From Candidatus Saccharibacteria bacterium oral taxon 488 (GTDB lineage: Bacteria; Patescibacteriota; Saccharimonadia; Saccharimonadales; Saccharimonadaceae), in NCBI GenBank assembly GCA_010202645.1, contig CP047920.1, forward strand, positions 434,001-498,000: a stretch of DNA of 64,000 bases, in the 5' to 3' direction. Under the pieces are notes generated by a model. That model had not been told where the DNA came from, ran no database searches, and saw nothing but the letters and a program-made list of their open reading frames with translations. Within the stretch, counting starts at the first letter, position 1; each line of letters opens with the position of its first letter. The translations under genes were made by a program, and so were the position numbers. Below are positions 1-9,006 of the stretch, piece by piece.

Positions 1-98
1 GCGTAGCGGCGGCGGGTACCACCGAGGACGCGGATGCACAACACTTCTTTGGCACCCGAGTTGTCAGCTACCTTGAGGCGAGATTCTTGTTGGATCAT
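1..98 (-). CDS. rplN: 50S ribosomal protein L14 (N-terminal part)
   Basis: Only the first 32 or so codons lie in the window; the gene runs off the left edge. The translation begins [20 protein letters not shown], the conserved start of L14, a large-subunit protein at the subunit interface. It is the last gene visible in the minus-strand ribosomal operon, and its ATG overlaps the rpsQ stop as ATGA, so translation is probably coupled to S17. Confidence 0.95.
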   Translation of the reverse strand, partial: MIQQESRLKVADNSGAKEVLCIRVLGGTRRRY

Positions 99-406
99 TT
101 GTCATCCTCCTTGGTCTCTTCCTCAGTTTCGCCAGAAACTTCAGCCTTTAGCTTGATAGAACCGCGAGACTTCTCGATCACCTTGACCAGGGTAAAGCTC
201 TTGGTCTTGGAAATTGGGCGAGTCTCTTCGATTTGCACCTTGTCGCCTTCGCCTGCCTCATTGGTCTCGTCATGAGCAGTGTATTTGCGAGTCACGGTGT
301 ACTGTTTGCCGTAGAGCGGATGCGTTTCGCGGCTGGTGACCGTCACAGTGATGGTCTTGTCGCGCTTGGCACTCGTTACGACGCCAATCAATGTTCGTCG
401 GGCCAT
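95..406 (-). CDS. rpsQ: 30S ribosomal protein S17
   Basis: This 103-residue protein binds 16S rRNA early in small-subunit assembly. The motif [20 protein letters not shown] followed by HPLYGKQY identifies S17. The family is usually about 85 residues, so the acidic tail after residue 85 (ending EEETKEDDK) is a lineage-specific extension. The start overlaps the rpmC stop and the end overlaps rplN, the tight packing of an S10-type operon. Confidence 0.97.
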   Translation of the reverse strand: MARRTLIGVVTSAKRDKTITVTVTSRETHPLYGKQYTVTRKYTAHDETNEAGEGDKVQIEETRPISKTKSFTLVKVIEKSRGSIKLKAEVSGETEEETKEDDK

Positions 407-612
407 TACTTGCTCTCCTTTTCGTTAAGTTGTGTCAGCAGGCGTGCGATGTCCTTGCGGAGTGAACGCAGCGCTTTTGGATTAACTAATTCGCCAGCAG
501 CGTGAGAACGTTTTGCTTGAAGCAGGTCATGTCGCTTTTCGGCGAGTTCCTTCTTCAAATCGTCAACGGTCTTTACAACTGCTGCCTTTGCAGTTTTCTT
601 TGTTTCAGCCAT
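406..612 (-). CDS. rpmC: 50S ribosomal protein L29
   Basis: This 68-residue protein has the L29 pattern LKKELAEKRHDLLQAKRSHA followed by NPKALRSLRKDIARLLT, two long helices that sit near the exit tunnel of the large subunit. A short lysine/alanine-rich N-terminal tail precedes the family core. It lies between rplP and rpsQ with one-base overlaps, the standard gene order. Confidence 0.96.
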   Translation of the reverse strand: MAETKKTAKAAVVKTVDDLKKELAEKRHDLLQAKRSHAAGELVNPKALRSLRKDIARLLTQLNEKESK

Positions 613-1025
613 TATGCGTCCTCCCGCTTGATGAACTTACATTTGACTGGTAGTTTGTGGCTCGCCAGGCGCATTGCCTCACGAGCGACTTCCTCTGAAA
701 CGCCCTGCATTTCAAACATTACCGTGCCGGCCTTGACCTTGGCAACAAAGAACTCTGGATTACCCTTACCACCACCCATCTTCAAACCAAGTGGCTTGCG
801 AGTAACTGGGGTGTGTGGGAAAATCCGGATCCAAATCTTACCACCACGCTTGATGTAGCGGGTCATTGCCTGACGAGCAGACTCGATTTGGCGGGAGTTG
901 ATGCGCTCGTTTGATTGTGATTGCAGTGCAAAGTCGCCGAACGCGATGTAATTACCACGGGCTGCTCGACCACGGTTTTTACCGATGCGCACTTTGCGAT
1001 ATTTAGTCTTTTTCGGTAACAGCAT
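612..1025 (-). CDS. rplP: 50S ribosomal protein L16
   Basis: This 137-residue protein is full length for L16, which helps position the tRNA acceptor arm at the peptidyl-transferase centre. Family landmarks are the start [11 protein letters not shown], the segment [18 protein letters not shown] near residue 75, and [19 protein letters not shown]. It abuts rpsC upstream (no gap) and overlaps rpmC by one base. Confidence 0.98.
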   Translation of the reverse strand: MLLPKKTKYRKVRIGKNRGRAARGNYIAFGDFALQSQSNERINSRQIESARQAMTRYIKRGGKIWIRIFPHTPVTRKPLGLKMGGGKGNPEFFVAKVKAGTVMFEMQGVSEEVAREAMRLASHKLPVKCKFIKREDA

Positions 1026-1661
1026 TTAGCGACTCCTTTCTCCCTTATAAATCCACACTTTCACGCCGATGATACCAGCTGGTGTCTGGGCGCGAGCACA
1101 GTGGAAGTCAATATCAGCGCGAAGGGTGTGCAGTGGCACTGAGCCTTCAATCACCTTCTCGCGGCGTGCCATTTCAGCACCGTTCAAACGACCAGCCACC
1201 TCAATGCGGATACCTTTAGCACCAGCACTCATGGTGTTTTGCGCGGTCATTTTGGTTGCGCGGCGGAAGTTGATGCGGCGCTCCAATTGGCGAGCGATGT
1301 TTTCTGCCACCAATTTGGCTGCTAGTTCCGGTCGGCGCACTTCTTCAATGTTGATGCGAACTGCCTGACCGACAATCTTCTCAACTTGCTTTTTCAATTC
1401 ATTCACGCCAGCACCGCCACGGCCGATCACCACACCAGCTTTCGCCGTGTGAATAGTTACCGTGATCAGGTTGGCACTCCGCTCAATCTCAATGCGATTG
1501 ATGGTTGGGCGTGAGGCAAATTTCTTCTCAATCAATTCGCGGATTTCGTGATCCTGGCGAATTGCCTCCGCAAACTCTTTCTTATTGGCCGTAAACCAAC
1601 GAGAGCTCCAGTTCTTGTGAACTTGTAGGCGGAAGTTGATTGGATTCACTTTTTGACCCAT
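1026..1661 (-). CDS. rpsC: 30S ribosomal protein S3
   Basis: This 211-residue S3 binds the 16S head and forms part of the mRNA entry tunnel. It starts MGQKVNPINFRLQVHKNWSS, typical for the family. A type-II KH domain is visible around residues 45-115 with the GXXG-like loop VVIGRGGAGVNELKKQVEK. The C-terminal domain contains GAKGIRIEVAGRLNGAEMAR and IGVKVWIYKGE. The length is near that of other bacteria, without the long tail some lineages carry. Confidence 0.98.
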   Translation of the reverse strand: MGQKVNPINFRLQVHKNWSSRWFTANKKEFAEAIRQDHEIRELIEKKFASRPTINRIEIERSANLITVTIHTAKAGVVIGRGGAGVNELKKQVEKIVGQAVRINIEEVRRPELAAKLVAENIARQLERRINFRRATKMTAQNTMSAGAKGIRIEVAGRLNGAEMARREKVIEGSVPLHTLRADIDFHCARAQTPAGIIGVKVWIYKGERSR

Positions 1662-2126
1662 TTACTTCTCCTCCTTTTTTGCCGTGGTTTCGGCGGCTTT
1701 CTTCGCTGCAGGCTTGGCAGGTTTGGTCTCTGCCTTGGCCTTGGTCTCTGGTTTTTTCGCAGGCGCTTTCTTTGGCTTCTCAGTACCAGTTACTTCAACC
1801 AAAATGTTTGACGTCTTTTTCTGGAATGGCAACGCACGGCCGCGCGATGCTGGCTTAAAGCGGCGCAGGCGCGTACCAGTGGTAACGCTCAAGGTGGTAA
1901 TCACCAAGCTTTTAGCGTCCAAACCGTGATTGTTGATGGCGTTTGCCTTGGCACTGTCGATTGCCTTTTTGACTGGCAAAGCAGCACGTTTTGGCACGTG
2001 CTCCAAGATAACCAATGCATCAGCAACGGTGCGGCCGCGTACTAGTGCAGCCACTAAGCTGACCTTACGTGGTGTTTGGTCAACACCTTTGGCGTAAGCG
2101 CGAACAGTATAAGTTGTATCAGCCAT
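1662..2126 (-). CDS. rplV: 50S ribosomal protein L22 with basic C-terminal tail
   Basis: This is a 154-residue protein. The first 112 residues are the L22 fold, including RKVSLVAALVRGRTVADALV and a beta-hairpin segment TLSVTTGTRLRRFKPASRGR that lines the exit tunnel. Residues 115-154 are an added lysine/alanine/proline-rich tail (repeats of KPA, KKA and ETK). Low-complexity tails of this kind occur on ribosomal proteins of several lineages; the function here is unknown. Confidence 0.97.
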   Translation of the reverse strand: MADTTYTVRAYAKGVDQTPRKVSLVAALVRGRTVADALVILEHVPKRAALPVKKAIDSAKANAINNHGLDAKSLVITTLSVTTGTRLRRFKPASRGRALPFQKKTSNILVEVTGTEKPKKAPAKKPETKAKAETKPAKPAAKKAAETTAKKEEK

Positions 2127-2128
2127 GA

Positions 2129-2395
2129 TTACTTCTTATCCTTTCCGCCGTGCTTACGGAACTTACGAGTTGGGCTAAACTCACCGAGTTTGTGGCCAAC
2201 CATGTTTTCGGTAATCAGCACAGGTACGTGCATCTTACCGTTGTAGACAGCAATCGTTCGACCGACCATTTCTGGGGTGATGGTCGAAGCGCGCGCCCAC
2301 GTTTTGATAACGGTTCGATCGTCAAGGCTGAGAGCAGCGACTTTTTTCGCAAGCTTCACATCGACGAATGGACCTTTCTTTAATGAACGACTCAT
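2129..2395 (-). CDS. rpsS: 30S ribosomal protein S19
   Basis: This 88-residue S19 is a small-subunit head protein. Landmarks are [12 protein letters not shown], the segment [20 protein letters not shown], and [17 protein letters not shown]. Its ATG overlaps the stop of the upstream unknown gene as ATGA, so its translation is probably coupled to that gene and not directly to rplB, which is the usual upstream neighbour. Confidence 0.98.
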   Translation of the reverse strand: MSRSLKKGPFVDVKLAKKVAALSLDDRTVIKTWARASTITPEMVGRTIAVYNGKMHVPVLITENMVGHKLGEFSPTRKFRKHGGKDKK

Positions 2396-2790
2396 TCAGC
2401 GTCTCCTTCGCTTTCTTGGCGTGACAAAGCTTTTAATAGCGCCCGGCGTACCTCGGGGCTTTGCTTAGTCCATCTGAGTATTTCTGTTACCTCATACGCG
2501 CCGCTATATATACCAAAATCCACTTCATCTACAGTATCTGCGCTAAGCGGACCCTCATCTTCGAGCGCTTTAGCATAACCCCGGCCCAGGTCTGTTGAAC
2601 TAACCTGGGCTAGATCTGGATTTTCCACAACCGCACACGCGCCGATAGTCCTCAGGAGTTTGTGTCGATCACTGTCATACTTGGGTTTCAGAGCTTCCTG
2701 GATTGCAGCTATTTCTTCTGGCGTATAGGTAATTTTGTGGCTATCCCTTGTTTGCCACATATCAGTTTTGGGAAGTTTCTCGATATCCAT
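2392..2790 (-). CDS. Unknown acidic protein inserted between rplB and rpsS
   Basis: This 132-residue soluble protein is not one I recognise. It has no signal peptide or membrane segment. The middle is acidic (around [10 protein letters not shown]) and the C-terminus is helical and charged (residues 105-132). It has a good ribosome-binding site (GAGGTAGGG shortly before the ATG), starts 5 bases after the rplB stop, and ends in an ATGA overlap with rpsS. Bacterial S10 operons normally run straight from rplB to rpsS, so this is a lineage-specific insertion that must be co-transcribed with ribosomal genes. A role in ribosome assembly or regulation is possible but only inferred from position. Confidence 0.8.
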   Translation of the reverse strand: MDIEKLPKTDMWQTRDSHKITYTPEEIAAIQEALKPKYDSDRHKLLRTIGACAVVENPDLAQVSSTDLGRGYAKALEDEGPLSADTVDEVDFGIYSGAYEVTEILRWTKQSPEVRRALLKALSRQESEGDAE

Positions 2791-2794
2791 AGCC

Positions 2795-3634
2795 CTACCT
2801 CTTCCTCTTCGCGTCGTGACGCGTGCGTACGATTAATTTATTTGAGCCTTTGCGGCGGCGAGTTCGATAACCCAGCGTCAACTGACCCCATGGGGTACGT
2901 GGTGCTTTACCAGTACCGTGGCGACCACCGTCACCACCACCATGCGGGTGATCTGCAGCGTTCATGACGACACCGCGAACCGTTGGGCGAATACCCTTGC
3001 GGCGGCGGCGACCAGCTGAACCGATCTTGACGTTCTGGTGCTGGACGTTACCGACTGTACCAATGGCAGCGGTTGCTTCCAAGCGAACTTTGCGAACTTC
3101 ACCAGATGGCAATTTGATAGTTGCGTAATTGCCTTCTTTGGCCATCAACTGAGCTTTGGCGCCAGCGGCGCGAACCATTTGCGCACCTTTGCCGGCAGTC
3201 AGCTCAATAGCATAAATCATCGTACCAACAGGAATAGCAGCTAGTGGCAGGCGGTTTGAAGCCTCGATTGGCGCTTCCTCACCAGTCTGAATCGTCTTGC
3301 CCTTGACCATCGAGGTGTCGGCCAACACGTAGTGGTACAAATTGTACTGATCTTTCACCCGAGCGATGCGTGCTGAGCGGTTTGGATCGTACTCAATTTC
3401 TTCAATCGTCAGTGTCAGACCAGCCGGCAAATTGTGGTTCACCAAACGGTAGTGACGGCGAACGCCACCGCCGCGATGACGCACGGTGATGCGGCCTTGG
3501 TTGTTGCGGCCGGCATTTTGCTTTTTGGCTTTGGTCAGACTTTTGAGCGGTTTTCTTGTCGTGATATCCGACAAGTCCTGACTCGTCATGCCGCGACGAG
3601 CAGGAGTGGTTGGATTGTAAGCTTTCACTGGCAT
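2795..3634 (-). CDS. rplB: 50S ribosomal protein L2
   Basis: This is a 279-residue L2, which is required for peptidyl transfer and subunit joining. Landmarks are NNQGRITVRHRGGGVRRHYR near residue 45, the RNA-binding core EGNYATIKLPSGEVRKV, and the conserved NAADHPHGGGDGG loop near residue 225, where VDHPHGGGEG is more usual. The C-terminus KLIVRTRHDAKRKR is typical. It follows rplW with a one-base overlap. Confidence 0.98.
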   Translation of the reverse strand: MPVKAYNPTTPARRGMTSQDLSDITTRKPLKSLTKAKKQNAGRNNQGRITVRHRGGGVRRHYRLVNHNLPAGLTLTIEEIEYDPNRSARIARVKDQYNLYHYVLADTSMVKGKTIQTGEEAPIEASNRLPLAAIPVGTMIYAIELTAGKGAQMVRAAGAKAQLMAKEGNYATIKLPSGEVRKVRLEATAAIGTVGNVQHQNVKIGSAGRRRRKGIRPTVRGVVMNAADHPHGGGDGGRHGTGKAPRTPWGQLTLGYRTRRRKGSNKLIVRTRHDAKRKR

Positions 3635-3954
3635 TACTTGGTCTCCTCCATCTGCTGCTCTACTGCGTCAAACACATCGAGCTTATCGCCATCTTTCAGC
3701 GTCACGTAAGCCTTCTTCCAATCCTTGCGCGTAGTCGTGCCAGGATAGCGGTTTTTGCCTCGTGAGAAACGCACAGCTTTGCCGTCTTGGACCAAGGTTT
3801 TCACCTTCAGAACGGTGACGTCAAATTGCGATTCAACTGCTGCTTTGATCTCGTTTTTATTCAGGTTCAGCGGAACGCGGAACACGTACACGCCGTTGGC
3901 GCTCTGTGCATAGGCTTTCTCGCTGATGCGTGGGATAATTGTCATCTGTTTCAT
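3634..3954 (-). CDS. rplW: 50S ribosomal protein L23
   Basis: This 106-residue L23 is the exit-tunnel protein that docks trigger factor and SRP. The translation shows IPRISEKAYAQSANGVYVFR, the helix LNKNEIKAAVESQFDVTVLK, and the rRNA-binding loop RFSRGKNRYPGTTTRKDWKK. It lies between rplD (one base away) and rplB (one-base overlap). Confidence 0.97.
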   Translation of the reverse strand: MKQMTIIPRISEKAYAQSANGVYVFRVPLNLNKNEIKAAVESQFDVTVLKVKTLVQDGKAVRFSRGKNRYPGTTTRKDWKKAYVTLKDGDKLDVFDAVEQQMEETK

Positions 3955-3955
3955 A

Positions 3956-4555
3956 TTACGCTTCCTCCTTACTCAGCCACTCAGTAATTACTGGCAGAGC
4001 TTTCGGGGTCATGACAATGGTATCCGCATTCAGAATATGGTAGACGCTGAGGTAGCTCGCACGAATCACCAATACGTTCTGAATGTTGTTTGTGGCACGC
4101 ATCAATTCTGGCGTCTTTTCGTCAACGACGATCAGCACGCGGCGCTCAAACTTGTTATCAGCTAGGAAGGTGGCGACCTCTTTGGTCTTGCCAGTCGTCT
4201 TGATGTCTTTGACGACGATCTTCTTCGCTTCATTGGCTACCGTCAAGGCTTGGCGAATTGCCACTTTCTTGGCGGTTTTAGACAATTTTTTGGTGTAGTT
4301 TTCGTTGCCGCGTGGTCCAAAGACCACACCACCACCGCGCCAAATTGGGTTACGGGTTGAACCGAAACGTGCTCGACCAGTTCCCTTTTGCTTCCATGGC
4401 TTTTTACCACCACCGGAAACTTCACCACGCTGCTTGGTGGTTGCACTTGCTAGGCGGGCGCCCGCCAGATAGCTATCGTATGCCAATTTCAACAGTTCGT
4501 GGTTTGGCACTTCAACAGCGAAAATGTCTTTAGGAAGTTTGGTTGATTCAGCCAT
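3956..4555 (-). CDS. rplD: 50S ribosomal protein L4
   Basis: This is a 199-residue L4. The tunnel-lining loop is visible near residues 45-85 as KPWKQKGTGRARFGSTRNPI followed by GGGVVFGPRG. In well-studied bacteria L4 also represses its own operon by binding the leader; whether that happens here is unknown, but the operon does have a long leader upstream of rplC. The start overlaps the rplC stop by one base. Confidence 0.97.
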   Translation of the reverse strand: MAESTKLPKDIFAVEVPNHELLKLAYDSYLAGARLASATTKQRGEVSGGGKKPWKQKGTGRARFGSTRNPIWRGGGVVFGPRGNENYTKKLSKTAKKVAIRQALTVANEAKKIVVKDIKTTGKTKEVATFLADNKFERRVLIVVDEKTPELMRATNNIQNVLVIRASYLSVYHILNADTIVMTPKALPVITEWLSKEEA

Positions 4556-5169
4556 TACTTGTTACCTCCTAAAATGATCAGCCCTTTTCGCGGCCCAGGG
4601 ACAGCGCCCTTCACCCCGATCAGATTGGTCTCTGGATCAACATATGCCACTTCCAGGTTCTTGACCGTAACACGCTCGTGACCCATATGGCCAGCCATCG
4701 TCTTACCCTTGAACACTTTTTGTGGATACATCGAGCCAATTGAACCTGGCTTACGAGTATTACCTTTACCACCATGCGTCTTGCGGTGACGCTTAAAGTT
4801 GTGGCGTTTAATGGTTCCAGCGAAACCTTTACCTTTGCTGGTTCCGGTCGCATCGACAGAATCGCCGACTTCGAACGCGGAAACGTTGATTTCATCGCCA
4901 ACTTTGAGACCTTCAGGGATCTCGTCGACGCGGAATTCCCGAATGTGCTTCGGGGTCACTTGGGCTGGCTTGACGTGTCCAGCCACGGCCTTGCTCAGGT
5001 TCTTACCCTCTCCATAAGCGACCTGCACCGCATTGTAACCGTCGGTTTCGACAGTCTTCACCTGAGTCACGGTGACAGGGCCGGCTTGGATCAGCGTTAC
5101 CGGAATGGCTTTGCCGTCTTCAGCCAAGAGCTGGGTCATACCAAGTTTGGTACCGAGAAGTGTTTTCAC
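4555..5169 (-). CDS. rplC: 50S ribosomal protein L3, first gene of the operon
   Basis: This 204-residue L3 begins MKTLLGTKLGMTQLLAEDGK, with the conserved loop GTIKRHNFKRHRKTHGGKGN near residue 130 and GHMGHERVTVKN. The start codon is GTG, preceded by GAGGAAAA. The usual first gene of this operon, rpsJ (S10), is not upstream: a roughly 150-base leader and a promoter lie there instead, so rpsJ must be elsewhere or outside the window. Confidence 0.97.
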   Translation of the reverse strand: MKTLLGTKLGMTQLLAEDGKAIPVTLIQAGPVTVTQVKTVETDGYNAVQVAYGEGKNLSKAVAGHVKPAQVTPKHIREFRVDEIPEGLKVGDEINVSAFEVGDSVDATGTSKGKGFAGTIKRHNFKRHRKTHGGKGNTRKPGSIGSMYPQKVFKGKTMAGHMGHERVTVKNLEVAYVDPETNLIGVKGAVPGPRKGLIILGGNK

Positions 5170-5318
5170 TTTTCCTCACTCCCACTTAAATACTCCTGAT
5201 GACGTGCGGTTTCTGGGTTCTGAGTGAGGTGTTCATGACAAACACTTCAACTATAGCCAGACCTGCTCATTCATCAAGGAGAACAGTTGATATTACGCGT
5301 AATAGAAATTACTTGGCA
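5170..5318 (-). promoter_or_regulatory. Long leader of the ribosomal operon
   Basis: About 145 bases separate the predicted start of transcription from the rplC GTG. The leader holds a perfect 14-base palindrome TATTACGCGTAATA (5291-5304), a short hairpin around GTGTT-N7-AACAC, and a 7-codon ATG frame (MNEQVWL). A structured leader is expected for an autoregulated ribosomal operon; the ligand is not evident from sequence. Confidence 0.5.
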
Positions 5319-5347
5319 ATTATAGCATAGATCGCCGAGCGGGGCAA
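5319..5347 (-). promoter_or_regulatory. Promoter of the rplC operon
   Basis: Read on the minus strand this is TTGCCC, 17 bases, TATAAT. It is the only strong sigma70-like promoter seen upstream of the ribosomal operon. The same -35 (TTGCCC) and spacing recur at 54108-54136. Confidence 0.7.
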
Positions 5348-5424
5348 CAACATAACGAAACATCCACCCGAGTAGGCTTTACTCGAGTGGATATTATAAT
5401 ATTCTCACCTGCGGAATAATCTTA

Positions 5425-5682
5425 TCAGATCCCCTTCTCTTCTAAAAACCGAATGCGCCGCTTTTCAACTAACAATATCGCATACGCTGCTGACGTGCGA
5501 AGAGCTTGTTCTCTAGCTGCTTTGCCCACCTCATCTAGCCCTGTAGGAGTCTCGATTGTGCGTTGAGTCTTATCAACAATCTTCATAATGGTGTGGTCGA
5601 AAACCTCATTAATATCTGCTATTCCTAGCATTTCTTTTACTCTGTCGCTTTGCTCTTGTCTGATCTTTTTACCCATATCCAA
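5425..5682 (-). CDS. Small unknown protein
   Basis: This is a soluble protein of 83-85 residues that I do not recognise. It is rich in charged residues and probably all helical (for example RVKEMLGIADINEVFDHTIM, then KAAREQALRTSAAYAILLVE). The frame opens with TTG at 5682; an ATG follows two codons later at 5676. A TATGAT -10-like box lies 5 bases before the TTG, so the message may have almost no leader. It sits alone between the ribosomal operon promoter and the fusA terminator. Confidence 0.6.
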   Translation of the reverse strand: MDMGKKIRQEQSDRVKEMLGIADINEVFDHTIMKIVDKTQRTIETPTGLDEVGKAAREQALRTSAAYAILLVEKRRIRFLEEKGI

Positions 5683-5750
5683 ATACTATCATACATGACT
5701 ATATTTGTCAAATAAGACCCCCGGCTCACCGCGCCAGTAGATACAAACAA

Positions 5751-5800
5751 AAGACAAGGGCTGTAGAATGATAATAAACTCAATCGATAACCCTTGTCTT
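5751..5800 (-). terminator. fusA terminator
   Basis: A perfect 10-base inverted repeat (AAGACAAGGG with CCCTTGTCTT) encloses a 30-base loop. On the minus strand the second arm runs into TTTTGTTTG. It lies 20 bases after the fusA stop. The loop is long for an intrinsic terminator. Confidence 0.6.
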
Positions 5801-5820
5801 GGCATTGTGGCATTGCTGGT

Positions 5821-7908
5821 TTATTTGTTGCGCTTCTCGATAATCTCCTGCGCTACGTTTGGTGGTACTTCCTCGTACTGCGCGAGCTCCATGGTTGATG
5901 CAGCACGGCCCTGTGACATCGAGCGGATGTCCGAGGTATAGCCAAACATGTTTGCTAGCGGCACGAAAGCCTTGATCAACTTAGCACCGCCCATCAAGTC
6001 TTCCATGGCATCAATACGACCGCGGCGTGAGTTAAGGTCGCCGATGATATCGCCCATAAACTCTTCTGGGGTCGTCACTTCAACCTTCATGACTGGTTCG
6101 AGCAGAATTGGGGTTGCTTGCTTAATACCTTCACGAGCCGCTAATGAACCTGCCAATGAAAAGGCTAGTTCTGAGGAGTCGACATCGTGGTACGAACCAT
6201 CGTACAACGTCGCTTTAACATCAACCACTGGATAGCCAGCGATAACACCGCCTTCCAGGGTTTCCTTGATGCCCTTCATGACAGCTGGGCGATACTCCTG
6301 AGGAACCACACCACCCTTGATCTCGTCGATAAATTCAAAGCCCTTGCCAGCCTCATTCGGCTCAAATCGCACCCAGACATCACCGTACTGACCGCGGCCG
6401 CCGGACTGCTTGGCGTGCTTACCTTGGACTTCGGCGCGGCCCTTGATTGACTCGCGGAAGGCTACTTGCGGCTCGCCGATGTTCGCTTCAACCTTGAACT
6501 CGCGCTTCATGCGGTCGATCAGAATGTCCAGGTGCAACTCACCCATTCCTGACATGATGGTCTGACCAGTCTCTTCGTCAGTGTGGATGCGGAAGGTTGG
6601 GTCTTCCTCAGCCAAACGCTGCAAAGCCAGCGCCATTTTTTCCTGGTCAGCCTTTGATTTCGGCTCAACGGCTATGGATACTGGCGGTTCTGGGAACTCA
6701 ATTGACTCTAGGGCAATTGGATGTGCCGGATCGGTCAAGGTATTACCTGTACCAGTGTTCTTTAAGCCAACTACAGCGGCAATGTCGCCGGCAGAAATCT
6801 TGTCGATATCCTCGCGCTTGTCAGCATGCATGCGCACGATACGGCCGATACGCTCCTTATCGCCAGTGGTGGTGTTCAGGACGTAGCTGCCTGAATTCAG
6901 CACGCCAGAATACACGCGTACGAAAATCAATTTACCGACAAACGGATCGGCAGCAATCTTAAACGCCAGGGCTGAGAGCGGTTCTTTGTCCGACGGCTTG
7001 CGGCTCACTTCGTCGCCAGTCTTTGGATTTTTACCCCAAATTTCGTCAACGTCCAGCGGGCTTGGCAGGTAGTCAACCATGAGGTCAAGCACCTTCTCGA
7101 CGATGACACCGCGACCATCACCGCCGGTCACTAGGTAGAAGTCGCCAGCCAGCACGCGCTTGCGTAGCGCCATTTTCAGTTCATCAATGGTAATTGCCTC
7201 TTCACCTTGGTCGAGGAACTTCATCATCAATTCATCGTCAGCTTCAACGGCATTCTCCACTAGCAGGGCGCGAGCATTCTTCGCCTTCTCCAACATATCA
7301 GCTGGGATCTCGCCGACCTTTAGCTCATGATCAGTGTAATCATCGTAGGTGTAGGCCTTCATGTCGACCAGGTCAACCACACCGTTGATGGTCTTTTCAA
7401 AACCAATCGGGATGTGAATTGGAAAGGCTTGCTTACTGAGGCGGTTGTGAATTGACTCCAGCGATTTCCAAAAGTCGCCGCCGGTCTGATTGATCTTGTT
7501 AACGAAACAAATGCGCGGCACGCCGTATTTGTTAGCCTGGCGCCACACCGTCTCGGACTGTGCCTCAACGCCCATCTTGCCATCAAACACCGTCACCGCA
7601 CCGTCGAGCACACGCAGCGAACGCTCCACTTCAGCAGTAAAGTCGATGTGTCCTGGCGTGTCAATGATATTAATCTTGTGGTCTTTCCAGAAACAGGTCA
7701 CCGCCGCCGAGGTGATGGTAATACCGCGCTCCTTTTCCTGCGCCATCCAGTCAGTGGTGGCACCGTCGCCGTCGCCTTTAACCACGCCAATTTTATGCGT
7801 TAAGCCAGTGCGGTACAAAATACCCTCAGTTGTCGTCGTTTTACCGGCGTCAATATGGGCAATAATACCGATATTTCTAAAGTTTTGTAATGGAACGTTT
7901 GCTGCCAT
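5821..7908 (-). CDS. fusA: Translation elongation factor G
   Basis: This 695-residue EF-G is the GTPase that drives ribosomal translocation and, with RRF, recycling. G1 is [10 protein letters not shown] at residues 17-26, the switch region contains [12 protein letters not shown]3 is DTPGH at 83-87, and G4 is NKIN near 138. Domains II-V follow at normal length, with domain IV around [15 protein letters not shown]. The start is supported by AAGGAAAGAAG just upstream. In many bacteria it shares a transcript with rpsL and rpsG; here two unrelated genes, yajQ and an unknown, lie between rpsG and fusA. Confidence 0.98.
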   Translation of the reverse strand: MAANVPLQNFRNIGIIAHIDAGKTTTTEGILYRTGLTHKIGVVKGDGDGATTDWMAQEKERGITITSAAVTCFWKDHKINIIDTPGHIDFTAEVERSLRVLDGAVTVFDGKMGVEAQSETVWRQANKYGVPRICFVNKINQTGGDFWKSLESIHNRLSKQAFPIHIPIGFEKTINGVVDLVDMKAYTYDDYTDHELKVGEIPADMLEKAKNARALLVENAVEADDELMMKFLDQGEEAITIDELKMALRKRVLAGDFYLVTGGDGRGVIVEKVLDLMVDYLPSPLDVDEIWGKNPKTGDEVSRKPSDKEPLSALAFKIAADPFVGKLIFVRVYSGVLNSGSYVLNTTTGDKERIGRIVRMHADKREDIDKISAGDIAAVVGLKNTGTGNTLTDPAHPIALESIEFPEPPVSIAVEPKSKADQEKMALALQRLAEEDPTFRIHTDEETGQTIMSGMGELHLDILIDRMKREFKVEANIGEPQVAFRESIKGRAEVQGKHAKQSGGRGQYGDVWVRFEPNEAGKGFEFIDEIKGGVVPQEYRPAVMKGIKETLEGGVIAGYPVVDVKATLYDGSYHDVDSSELAFSLAGSLAAREGIKQATPILLEPVMKVEVTTPEEFMGDIIGDLNSRRGRIDAMEDLMGGAKLIKAFVPLANMFGYTSDIRSMSQGRAASTMELAQYEEVPPNVAQEIIEKRNK

Positions 7909-8031
7909 TCTTCTTTCCTTTGTTAAAAATGGTTATTGTTCGAGATTCTCCGGAGCTATTTTGACGCACCAAAAAACTACGCTTGAGCTGTATTATAGCA
8001 GACGATTGGCGTTTTGTGAATGAGCCTCATC

Positions 8032-8943
8032 TTACCGCGGAATTTGACTACGACCTGATTGAATCCATTGTATTCCCTTGGCTACTAGTAGATAATCTTT
8101 GTTTTGAGCGTCAGACCGACCAAGGAGCGTTGCACGCACCATCATCACCAAAGAATTGTAGCCTTCGGGATCCGTGATAGCCTCTAGGGAGACAGACTGC
8201 ACATACATCGCACCTTTCGCCTCTAATCCAACCCACCCCTCGTTGCGAAAAGCGAGGCCCATATACGTAACGTCATACGGCATATATGGATCAAGCGAAG
8301 CCAGTACCTTGCAGTGAATGTTTATCGCCTTAATCACTTGATCGAGGTCTCTATTTGACAATCGCCCAAAAGGAATTTCATTAATCGGAACATCTGCTAG
8401 CTCCTTAATCATCCGAGCTGAGTCGATACAATTATTATTTGGATCAACTGGTCGTATATTATTCAAATAATCAAGGACTTCAGGCGTGTACAGCTGTAAA
8501 ATAGCCTTGGCCTGTTCGACATCCATCAGCTGCGGAAACTGGATAAGGACATCCAGCGGAACAACATATTGAGTCGTGGTATCCCCTGGTGTTACGCCAA
8601 GACCACCAAGTGCGATTTCTGGATCAGACTTGTTCGCGACAATCAGACAACCGACACACTGGAGTTTATGATCTTCAATATATACGTATTCTGCTCCGTT
8701 TTTAGTGTATTGTTGTACCCATCCGCTTACCGTCATCAGCTGGCCTATAAACCCAGCAAATAGTTCTCGGTTAATCTGTGCCGTAGCTTCTGGATACTGA
8801 TTAGGATTGAGCTTTTGAATGTCGGCCGTTCGTTCTCGAGCCAGACGGAGAATAGTGGCAACTTGCTGATTGAAAACAGCCTCATTGAGTAACGCAAGGT
8901 TCTCGGGCAGTGGAGCGGCAGACGGGCTAGATTCAGTCATCAT
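8032..8943 (-). CDS. Unknown 303-residue protein
   Basis: I do not recognise this protein. It has no signal peptide and no membrane span. There is a helical N-terminal half (residues 15-75) and a mixed C-terminal half. A pair CVGC lies near residue 96 without an obvious second pair, so zinc binding is not supported. The start is probably leaderless: a TATGAT box ends exactly 6 bases before ATG 8943 and there is no Shine-Dalgarno. It stands between yajQ and fusA but with its own promoter, so functional linkage to translation is not implied. Confidence 0.75.
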   Translation of the reverse strand: MMTESSPSAAPLPENLALLNEAVFNQQVATILRLARERTADIQKLNPNQYPEATAQINRELFAGFIGQLMTVSGWVQQYTKNGAEYVYIEDHKLQCVGCLIVANKSDPEIALGGLGVTPGDTTTQYVVPLDVLIQFPQLMDVEQAKAILQLYTPEVLDYLNNIRPVDPNNNCIDSARMIKELADVPINEIPFGRLSNRDLDQVIKAINIHCKVLASLDPYMPYDVTYMGLAFRNEGWVGLEAKGAMYVQSVSLEAITDPEGYNSLVMMVRATLLGRSDAQNKDYLLVAKGIQWIQSGRSQIPR

Positions 8944-9006
8944 CTCTTAATCATACGGCGTAAAAGCCAACTGACGCAACCATAACCGTAAAACGACGAT
9001 CCACTC

